Origin: Cerasibacillus sp036516575 | GTDB taxonomy: Bacteria; Bacillota; Bacilli; Bacillales; Amphibacillaceae | Assembly (NCBI RefSeq): GCF_036516575.1 | Contig: NZ_DATBTY010000067.1 | Coordinates: forward strand, 1 to 64,000 | Direction of reading: 5' to 3' | Length of the DNA: 64,000 bases | Translations under genes and position numbers: made by a program | Shown: one piece after another, positions 25,989 to 33,080 of the stretch | How positions within the stretch are numbered: the stretch's first letter is position 1 | Layout: each line of letters starts with the position of its first letter | The notes under the pieces: generated by a model | Told to the model about the DNA's origin: nothing | Database searches by the model: none | What the model saw: only the letters and a program-made list of their open reading frames with translations

Positions 25989-27278
25989 ATTTCACGCACT
26001 CATGTAGAGTGCGACCGTATTGCACAAGGCTGAAATTGGGGTGGAGCAAAATTTCAATCCACGCACTCATGTAGAGTGCGACCAGTTCCGGAAAACGTAT
26101 CATGCACCATTTGCGGTATTTCAATCCACGCACTCATGTAGAGTGCGACAACGCCCAAGCGTTCCATTGCGCCTTTATTTGACTCATTTCAATCCACGCA
26201 CTCATGTAGAGTGCGACCAAATCTCAAATGTGGGGCAAAGGACAGACAGAAATTTCAATCCACGCACTCATGTAGAGTGCGACAGAAGATGGTTCGCTCG
26301 GGTTTGAAATAGGTAAAATTTCAATCCACGCACTCATGTAGAGTGCGACGCCACAGCAACAAGATATGTTCGCGACAGGTACAATTTCAATCCACGCACT
26401 CATGTAGAGTGCGACGGCGTTTTCGCACGCTAGTTACCTAGAATTAAAATTTCAATCCACGCACTCATGTAGAGTGCGACTTGATGTATCCGATGATTAT
26501 AAAAGATTAATTAAGATTTCAATCCACGCACTCATGTAGAGTGCGACGATGATAAACCAGACCATAAAATACCCCAATAGATTTCAATCCACGCACTCAT
26601 GTAGAGTGCGACGAGTTGCATCAATAACTCCCGGTGTACCAGTTAAAAATTTCAATCCACGCACTCATGTAGAGTGCGACTTAAAATAATAGATTTAATT
26701 GTTGAAGCCATAATTATTTCAATCCACGCACTCATGTAGAGTGCGACGGTATATGATTGACATATGTTATGGGTATAAAGGTAATTTCAATCCACGCACT
26801 CATGTAGAGTGCGACCTATGGGTGCATTTATAACTAGCTACGCAAGACATATTTCAATCCACGCACTCATGTAGAGTGCGACTAAAGCACTTTATAATTC
26901 GGTTTATGAACATTTTATTTCAATCCACGCACTCATGTAGAGTGCGACATTGATGATTACACTGGATACTTCACGATAGAAATTTCAATCCACGCACTCA
27001 TGTAGAGTGCGACAGAAATACAAAAATGAAATAGTTGATAAGATTGACATTTCAATCCACGCACTCATGTAGAGTGCGACATTACCAAAAGAACCTGTAT
27101 ATACGCCTGTGCCTATTTCAATCCACGCACTCATGTAGAGTGCGACTTGTAATGTGGCCATAACTGATGGCTTAGGATTAATTTCAATCCACGCACTCAT
27201 GTAGAGTGCGACGAAACTTGGAAATGCAGAATCTGTTCAAATTGTAATTTCAATCCACGCACTCATGTAGAGTGCGAC
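25989..27278 (-). CRISPR. Type I-C CRISPR array, 20 repeats and 19 spacers
   Basis: The 32-base repeat in crRNA orientation (minus strand) begins GTCGCACTCTACATGAGTGC and ends TGGATTGAAAT, a type I-C repeat with a GCACTC / GAGTGC hairpin. Nineteen copies starting at 26051 and ending at 27278 look identical by eye. The distal copy (25989-26015) lacks five bases (27 instead of 32), marking the old trailer end. Spacers are 33-36 bases and all differ. The array follows cas2 directly with the leader at 27279-27455, so it is transcribed leftward with the cas genes. Spacer targets cannot be assigned without a search. Confidence 0.98.
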
Positions 27279-27455
27279 GGCGAAAAAGGTTACTTTTAGT
27301 CGAATTAGGATAAAAAAGCCGAACTTTTTCCCTTCTTTTCGCCATTTCCTTTTATTTCAGAATAAAAAAGTGTATAAAAGGAACAAAAAACACCGTTTTT
27401 TTGTTAAAATATGGTGCGAATCCCCTAAACTTTTCATGTGCACCTCTTATTCGCA
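27279..27455 (-). promoter_or_regulatory. CRISPR leader
   Basis: The 177-base AT-rich stretch between cas2 and the first repeat contains homopolymer A/T runs and, next to cas2, an inverted repeat GTGCGAAT ... ATTCGCAC (27407-27455 region) of the kind seen after cas2 in type I-C loci. It should hold the array promoter and the integration anchor. Confidence 0.75.
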
Positions 27456-27746
27456 CTAGAAAATTAAGGGTTCTTCTAGATCAATAGATTCTTTAACTCC
27501 AATGTGCTCTATTTTTCCTTGATAATTGTTTCCCAATCTATAAAATCTAAGGCTATCCCTCTTTTCATCTATTATATTAGTAAGTTCTATCTTAAGGGTA
27601 GCATATTGTGTAGAGTTTACAAGACATTCAAAAACAGAATTCTGAACTCTTTGCCCATAATTTTGGCATATCTTTGCTACTTTTCGAAGCCTTTTTTGAC
27701 CATTTTTACTAGTCGTATTTACATCATAAGTTACTAAGACTAACAA
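27456..27746 (-). CDS. cas2: CRISPR-associated endonuclease Cas2 (type I-C)
   Basis: Ninety-six residues beginning LLVLVTYDVNTT with the conserved Asp in TYDV, then KRLRKVAKICQNYGQRVQNSVFE and ending IDLEEPLIF, as usual for I-C Cas2. The start is TTG 27746, seven bases after the cas1 stop and behind AGTAGGG; the frame extends to 27791 inside cas1. It forms the spacer integration complex with Cas1. Confidence 0.95.
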   Translation of the reverse strand: MLVLVTYDVNTTSKNGQKRLRKVAKICQNYGQRVQNSVFECLVNSTQYATLKIELTNIIDEKRDSLRFYRLGNNYQGKIEHIGVKESIDLEEPLIF

Positions 27747-27753
27747 TTTATCC

Positions 27754-28785
27754 CTACTTCCACATAAATGGAGGATATTCGTCCAAATCACCTCGTAAAA
27801 AACGAGCTAATAAAAGTGATTGTGCATATGGTACAAGTCCCCATGTTATTTTTTCTTTTAAATACGGATGTGTTAGCTTTTCTTGTTTCTTCTTTTGCCA
27901 AGCAGATAAAAACTTTTTCCTAGCATCATCTGTCATAATTACCGCACCATTTTGTTTTTTATAAAAGTGATTTTTATTTATAACCTTTTTATTGATTAAT
28001 GATAAGACAAACTTATCCGCTACGACTCCACGCAGTTCTTCCATTACATCTAAAGCTAACGATGCTCTACCGGGCCTCTCCCTGTGTAAAAAACCTACAT
28101 ATGCATCAAGCCCTACAGTTTCTAATGCCGCCGCAGTATCATTGGCTAGCAAAGTATATGCAAATGATAGCATAGCGTTAACATTATCTAGCGGTGGGCG
28201 CCTTGATCTACCATGAAAATAAAAATTATCGTTCTGCTGTAGTATCATCTGATTAAAGTGCTTATAATAATTTATTGCCGCTTGACCCTCCCACCCCCGT
28301 AGATTATCAAGATCATCACATGTCCTAATGGATTGAAGAATAGAAGATAATTGTTGAGACGTATCCTTAAACTGTTCAACATTAACTCTTAACGTATGAT
28401 CTCTAGTCATTCTTTCTAAAATCCACTTACTATTAAATACTTTGCCTAAAATAAAATTACGTGCTACCGTTGCGGAAGAAAATTCGTCGTCAGAAATACG
28501 ATACTGCTTTTTTCTCAGGATTACATTTCCTCTACTTTTACCAATAACTCTCGCAAGAAATCTCCCATTCATCGTTAAAAATGTTATGGAGATGTTTTTG
28601 TCAGCACAATAACCCATTAATGCAGGACTTGCACCTGTGTACCCAAATGCAACAATAGACTCTAAGTTATGCAAAGGTAATCGACCAATTTTCTTACTTT
28701 CTTTTAAAAGAACAACATTATCACCATCTAAAGATAAATATACATCCGGCTGTGTAATAAATAATGTATTCAATAGTTTTCTCAT
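27754..28785 (-). CDS. cas1: CRISPR-associated endonuclease Cas1 (type I-C)
   Basis: The 343-residue integrase has its metal-site Glu in GWEGQAAINYYKHFN near 165, His in VGFLHRERPGRASLALDVMEELR near 232, and acidic residues in the same helix (DVMEE). Length and the N-terminal MRKLLNTLFITQPDVYLSLDG are typical of Cas1c. It overlaps cas4 by four bases (ATGA). Confidence 0.96.
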   Translation of the reverse strand: MRKLLNTLFITQPDVYLSLDGDNVVLLKESKKIGRLPLHNLESIVAFGYTGASPALMGYCADKNISITFLTMNGRFLARVIGKSRGNVILRKKQYRISDDEFSSATVARNFILGKVFNSKWILERMTRDHTLRVNVEQFKDTSQQLSSILQSIRTCDDLDNLRGWEGQAAINYYKHFNQMILQQNDNFYFHGRSRRPPLDNVNAMLSFAYTLLANDTAAALETVGLDAYVGFLHRERPGRASLALDVMEELRGVVADKFVLSLINKKVINKNHFYKKQNGAVIMTDDARKKFLSAWQKKKQEKLTHPYLKEKITWGLVPYAQSLLLARFLRGDLDEYPPFMWK

Positions 28786-29441
28786 TCTTTTAGCATTCCT
28801 TCAATATACTGTTGTACAGATTGTCTATTCATAAGTTCTGGTAAACAAATATTCTGAAGAGAACAACTCCTACAATGCTTACCTGGTTTAACCTTAGGTG
28901 TATATTTCCGCGTATAATAATCATGCATCTCAGATACTACTAATTTGACTTTTTCTTTTCTTTCTGTTGTAATAGGGATCTCTACTCTTTGTTTTATTTC
29001 ATTATAAAAAAGATACCCTGTTTTCACATCACATAATAGCATTTCTTCCAGGCATATGGCTTGTGCTGTTAGTTGAAGAATGTCAGAGTCATGTGTTTTT
29101 GGTTTACCGCGTTTATATTCAATGGGATAGGGGAGAAATCTCCCCTCTTCCCCAAAAAGTTCAACACCATTTAGATCTTCAACAAATTCAACCACATCAC
29201 ATATTCCACTAATTCTAAGAGATTTCGACTTTATTGGCATAGCCCTTACGATTAATTTATTTATCCTTTTCTCTCTCTTAAAAGGCTGGTCAGCTATTCT
29301 GTGAACATATTGGCCTTCTACTGTTTTAACATTTTCTTCCCATTGATTTTCAATGTGGATCAGGGCCCATTGACGTTGACAAAATTGAAAGTGTTGAATA
29401 CCCGACAACATGAGATAGTGAGTTTCATCATTATAATCCAT
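28782..29441 (-). CDS. cas4: CRISPR-associated exonuclease Cas4
   Basis: The 219-residue RecB-like nuclease has Cys in FCQRQWALIHIE near residue 19, catalytic FVED...YPIEYKRGKPK near 90-115, and a C-terminal Fe-S set in GKHCRSCSLQNICLPEL near 187-203. Cas4 trims prespacers and selects the PAM end. It overlaps cas7 by 11 bases. Confidence 0.94.
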   Translation of the reverse strand: MDYNDETHYLMLSGIQHFQFCQRQWALIHIENQWEENVKTVEGQYVHRIADQPFKREKRINKLIVRAMPIKSKSLRISGICDVVEFVEDLNGVELFGEEGRFLPYPIEYKRGKPKTHDSDILQLTAQAICLEEMLLCDVKTGYLFYNEIKQRVEIPITTERKEKVKLVVSEMHDYYTRKYTPKVKPGKHCRSCSLQNICLPELMNRQSVQQYIEGMLKE

Positions 29442-30282
29442 TAATTTCTTCTACTTTTAACCCCTCTAGATTTTCCAAAGTTACTTCATAATCATCAAAC
29501 GTTTTCGGGTCTTCCACTTTCGATCTAACTTGTAGCGAACGATGTACTTTTCCAGAAGAATATTGGCCTAATTTTGAATTGTGCTCCCACCAAAACACAC
29601 GGTGAACCTCCATACTTCCGTCCGGTCTCGCAGCAGAAGCGTCATTTTCAAACAATGTAACAAGGGATTTCTTTATTTTTTCAGCATCATCTTTAGTAAA
29701 TCCTGTTTTTTCTGCAAGTTGCGTGTTGATGCTACCGTAGAAAACATATACTCCAAAATCAACACGATGTTTCATTCCCATAGTATCTGAACCTCTCTTT
29801 TCGTTAGGTTCTGAATTAACACTTTTTGTAATTTGCATACTTGTAATATCAATAGGATCAACACTTGTAGCCGTATGAATGGATACGGGACCTCTAACTC
29901 CTACTGAAATACCGCCACCTTTTCCCTTTCCTTTAAATGCAAACACTTGACCAAAGCTTCTAACATCAATCCATTCTTTACAAGCGATTGTAGCATATTC
30001 ATCATTCGATAAATTTTTCTGATTAAGTTCCGGATTAGCTTGAGCACGTTCTCTAAGACTCGTGTAACCATCTACTCTTTTATCATTTGACTGTACAAAA
30101 ATTGATTCTCCCATATCTTGTAATCGATTACGAATCTTTCTCTTTAATGCTACATCAGATATTTCACCATGACCATCATAATTTTGTCTAGGGCGGTTTC
30201 CATTAAGTGGATCTCCATTTGGATTTGCTTTGGTTACAGATAATACAACTGCAAAATCAATCTTATGATCTAAAATTGTCAT
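29431..30282 (-). CDS. cas7c: Type I-C Cascade backbone Cas7 (Csd2)
   Basis: The 283-residue RAMP protein has the Csd2 opening DFAVVLSVTKANPNGDPLNGNRPRQNYDGHGEISDVALKRKIRN split over residues 8-52, and FAFKGKGKGGGISVGVRGPVS near 118-138. Several copies coat the crRNA spacer in the I-C Cascade. It overlaps cas8c by four bases. Confidence 0.95.
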   Translation of the reverse strand: MTILDHKIDFAVVLSVTKANPNGDPLNGNRPRQNYDGHGEISDVALKRKIRNRLQDMGESIFVQSNDKRVDGYTSLRERAQANPELNQKNLSNDEYATIACKEWIDVRSFGQVFAFKGKGKGGGISVGVRGPVSIHTATSVDPIDITSMQITKSVNSEPNEKRGSDTMGMKHRVDFGVYVFYGSINTQLAEKTGFTKDDAEKIKKSLVTLFENDASAARPDGSMEVHRVFWWEHNSKLGQYSSGKVHRSLQVRSKVEDPKTFDDYEVTLENLEGLKVEEINGL

Positions 30283-32162
30283 TTTTCTTTCTCTCCTTCA
30301 TTTATTTTTTCTTTTTTTTGATAGAGTTCATGACGTTGACTATAAAATCCTAATAAATATTTCCCTGATAAAGGCTTATTATTAAAATCATCATATTCTA
30401 TTCGAGATGCTACATCATCCATGAGTTTTGAAAAGTATAATCCTCTCGTTCCTAATCTCATTTGATAAGGTTGTAAACTAGTTTGAATTGTTTTCCACGT
30501 TCTTTCTGGGTGTCTAGAAAAAGAGTTCATGTATCTGAGTGCATTGGTGGCACGTGTTTCTTCTGTTCCTAATGCACTTCTTTCCAACACATCTGCAATT
30601 GCTAACAAACGTCCGAACAAATAATCTCGATCGTTGTTTTCAATATCTAAAGCCAATGTTTGTTCCTCCTCTCGATTAATTAATGCACACGTAATACTTA
30701 ATGTTTTTTCCCATTCCCATCTATCCATAGATACCGGATTTGATGCACGGTTTAAAGCACTCCTTGTAATATCTGTAGGGATTGTTGCATCATCAATTAT
30801 GCAAGGTAACATTCTTTCAACTAACCCTTTTACCACTTTCTCGCTAGCCTTTGGTCCATAAGCAGCAAAGGCAATATCTTTTGGTGAAGGTGCACCAAAG
30901 AACGGTACAGTATGCTTATTCTTAACTTTTCGATAGCGATGAAGCCAAGCACAACTTGTATGCCACTTCTTTAACCTTTCTAAATAATATTCCATATCCA
31001 TAACACGATAATAAAGGATTGCTAACCTACCTGTAGTTGCAGAATCGAGTATTAAAATATTGACATCTGTATTATAATCTAGATTAGCTTTATATCCATC
31101 AATCGCTTTTGCAACTTGTCTAGCAAATGCTTGATTTGTGTGAGATATAATTGCCTCTTCATTCTCTACATCACCAAATATGTCAAAAGCATCTTCCGCT
31201 ACTGATGGAACATCGACTTCTTCATTCCCCCAAACCAAAAACACCCGATTGTCAATTACTTTTCCTTGTCTTTGAATAAGCCATTTAAGAGCATTATGAG
31301 CTTTTTGTGATACATCATAACTAATACTTGCTACCTCATTCGCATGGTTAAATCTACCTCTAAAAGTAAAACCACTTTTGTCATTAGCGGAAATTAGCTT
31401 TGCTTTATCTCCCGCATGTCTTATTTTATTGGCATGTCGTTCTGTAACAGGCAACACTTTTCCAGTTACAAAGCAATAGTCTTCATCTTCTAACAAATCA
31501 TTATAGTAGTTTACAAATGACTTATATACTTCCTCATCTCTCCAAACCTTTTCAAGAACTTCTGAAGGAGAATAAACATTAAATCGAACAAATGCACTTT
31601 CCTGTTTTCCTGTTACTGCTGAAAAAATAGCAGGCTTGGTTCCATGTAATGGTTCATATTTTTTATTCCATTTTTCTATTAAGTGATCTGACTCATCCAA
31701 AAACAATATTTTTTCTTCAACTAAATCTTTTATTAATTGACCTTTTGATAGGTATTTATATATGCTTTTTACCTTACTGTGACTATACCGAGAATTCACC
31801 CAATCTCTTAACTGATTTATATAATGCTCAAAAGGTTCCTTTTTTGCCCCACCATATTGTGCATAATCACCTGCAACATAATTTAATTTATCATGGAGGG
31901 GATAAGGAGCTATTTTTGAACCGGCTCTATTGGATGAATCTTCTGTAGAAGGAATTAATGTATTCTGTTCTGCTTTATCTTCAATAACCGTTGCAGAGTG
32001 AAAATGACCATCCACTGTCACAGACACTTCAATATGTGCATTTTGTGTTGTATGAGAAATTGGTATTAATGTGAACTCCCTGTCTGCATAATCTTTTTCA
32101 ATCTTCCCTACATAATCTTTATTTAATTCGTATGTTTTATATAGGTTAAGTAACCAGCTCAC
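30279..32162 (-). CDS. cas8c: Type I-C Cascade large subunit Cas8c (Csd1)
   Basis: The 627-residue protein matches Csd1/Cas8c in length and motifs (SWLLNLYKTYELN at the N-terminus, IAPYPLHDKLNYVAGDY near 84-100, and the C-terminal LGFYSQRHELY). It recognises the PAM and loads Cas3. A small Cas11c is usually translated from an internal start near the 3' third; I did not locate a convincing internal ribosome site. The gene starts with GTG 32162 behind AGGAGG located at the end of cas5. Confidence 0.95.
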   Translation of the reverse strand: MSWLLNLYKTYELNKDYVGKIEKDYADREFTLIPISHTTQNAHIEVSVTVDGHFHSATVIEDKAEQNTLIPSTEDSSNRAGSKIAPYPLHDKLNYVAGDYAQYGGAKKEPFEHYINQLRDWVNSRYSHSKVKSIYKYLSKGQLIKDLVEEKILFLDESDHLIEKWNKKYEPLHGTKPAIFSAVTGKQESAFVRFNVYSPSEVLEKVWRDEEVYKSFVNYYNDLLEDEDYCFVTGKVLPVTERHANKIRHAGDKAKLISANDKSGFTFRGRFNHANEVASISYDVSQKAHNALKWLIQRQGKVIDNRVFLVWGNEEVDVPSVAEDAFDIFGDVENEEAIISHTNQAFARQVAKAIDGYKANLDYNTDVNILILDSATTGRLAILYYRVMDMEYYLERLKKWHTSCAWLHRYRKVKNKHTVPFFGAPSPKDIAFAAYGPKASEKVVKGLVERMLPCIIDDATIPTDITRSALNRASNPVSMDRWEWEKTLSITCALINREEEQTLALDIENNDRDYLFGRLLAIADVLERSALGTEETRATNALRYMNSFSRHPERTWKTIQTSLQPYQMRLGTRGLYFSKLMDDVASRIEYDDFNNKPLSGKYLLGFYSQRHELYQKKEKINEGEKEK

Positions 32163-32165
32163 TCA

Positions 32166-32870
32166 TTATTCACCTCCTATTTCTCTAGATAATTGATCAG
32201 CCGTTGTTATTTCATCAAATGATTTCGCTTTCATTTCTTTGAGAGGACGAATGTTATCACATTCATCAGGACGGATAAATGTAATGACTCCATTTTTCAT
32301 AACTGGGTTCCACAATCTAACTTCCATCTTGTCTCTTCCAGTTTCATCTGGGTAATTAATACCATGAACCATCGTTCCTAAGTGAATGTCCCCGTAGTTA
32401 TCATAAAAACCTTTCCCCTCACCAAAAACACACGGTTCAACATAAGCCTGGCATTCTCTTGCTCCTAAGAAAATATCACGACGCCCTCCCGCTTTAAGTG
32501 ATCGCTTAAGTATGTTGTGATGCTTGTGTTCATTACGGTCATACGCCAAATCTGGTCTGTGTGGATTAAATATAAAATGAGCCTGAACCTGATATCGCAC
32601 ATCTCTTAAATAAGTATAGTGGGCTAACGTATTACCACCACCATAATTAAGCGGCCTTATTCCTTTAGACTCCATCCGTATAGGGTTCATCACTCTGACA
32701 GCATCTATAATCATCAAAAGGGTCGGCTTCCAATAAATGGATTCCACTATCCCTTTTAAGGCCTGGTAGGTAGGCACTTGATACGAGAGTTTCTCACCAC
32801 CCATTTTGGTAAGAGGGTCTGTAAATAAAGCGTAATTACCATACACTTCAAACTGAATACTATTTCTCAT
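32166..32870 (-). CDS. cas5c: Type I-C crRNA endonuclease and Cascade subunit Cas5c
   Basis: About 234 residues starting RNSIQFEVYGNYALFTDP with YQALKGIVESIYWKP near 34-48, typical of Cas5c. In I-C systems, which lack Cas6, Cas5c cuts the repeat and leaves an 11-nt 5' handle. ATG 32870 has AGGAGGTG six bases upstream. It heads a tightly packed cas5-cas8c-cas7-cas4-cas1-cas2 unit that has its own promoter region, separated from cas3 by 209 bases that hold a crRNA-like unit. Confidence 0.95.
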   Translation of the reverse strand: MRNSIQFEVYGNYALFTDPLTKMGGEKLSYQVPTYQALKGIVESIYWKPTLLMIIDAVRVMNPIRMESKGIRPLNYGGGNTLAHYTYLRDVRYQVQAHFIFNPHRPDLAYDRNEHKHHNILKRSLKAGGRRDIFLGARECQAYVEPCVFGEGKGFYDNYGDIHLGTMVHGINYPDETGRDKMEVRLWNPVMKNGVITFIRPDECDNIRPLKEMKAKSFDEITTADQLSREIGGE

Positions 32871-32929
32871 TATGATCACCTCCTTTCAATTATTTAAATA
32901 TAATTGTACACATCATTCCTTCGCTATGT

Positions 32930-32948
32930 AAATAATATATTATATGAA
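32930..32948 (-). promoter_or_regulatory. cas5 promoter -10 box and putative self-target of the crRNA-like RNA
   Basis: On the minus strand a TTC (32948-32946, the type I-C PAM) is followed by ATATAATATATTATTT (32945-32930). The perfect TATAAT at 32944-32939 is a good -10 box for cas5, 69 bases before its start codon; no good -35 is seen. The 16 bases equal the guide of the crRNA-like unit at 32986-33080 except at guide position 6. Confidence 0.6.
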
Positions 32949-32985
32949 TGTAAATAAAACTATTCTTTTGTGTTAAAATATCATA

Positions 32986-33080
32986 ATGTAACATGTCGCT
33001 TCAACAGAGCGCGGATTGAAAAATATATTATATTATTTGGGAACCTATCTTAAAATTTGTTGAGATAGGTTCATTCTTTT
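32986..33080 (+). ncRNA. Putative Cas-regulating crRNA-like RNA (CreR-like) between cas3 and cas5
   Basis: Read on the + strand: an extended -10 (TGTTAAAAT, 32971-32979), then a 28-base degenerate CRISPR repeat (32995-33022) that begins GTCGC, keeps a CGCT / AGCG mini-hairpin and ends CGGATTGAAAA, the same length as the 11-nt I-C handle TGGATTGAAAT. From 33023 follows a guide ATATATTATATTATTT, then GGG and a terminator hairpin (33041-33072, perfect 10-bp stem GAACCTATCT / AGATAGGTTC) with ATTCTTTTT. The guide matches the cas5 promoter next to a TTC PAM. Transcript ends are estimates. CreR RNAs with partial self-targeting guides are known from other type I and V-A systems. Confidence 0.65.
33041..33080 (+). 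terminator. Terminator of the crRNA-like RNA
   Basis: Perfect 10-bp stem with a 12-base loop, followed on the + strand by ATTCTTTTT. On the minus strand no T-run follows directly, so it points rightward, opposite to the cas genes. Confidence 0.7.

Noticed and set aside
25942..27200. Open frames across the CRISPR array (repeating SAWIEI and HVECDQ-type peptides)
   Set aside because: They are translations of the CRISPR repeat itself; no ribosome sites, and spacers differ freely between units.
32880..32994. A CreT-like toxin RNA beside the crRNA-like unit (CreTA pair)
   Set aside because: I looked for a second promoter, a mini-ORF and a terminator on the + strand upstream of the repeat-like element and found none; the guide matches the cas5 promoter instead, which fits CreR better.
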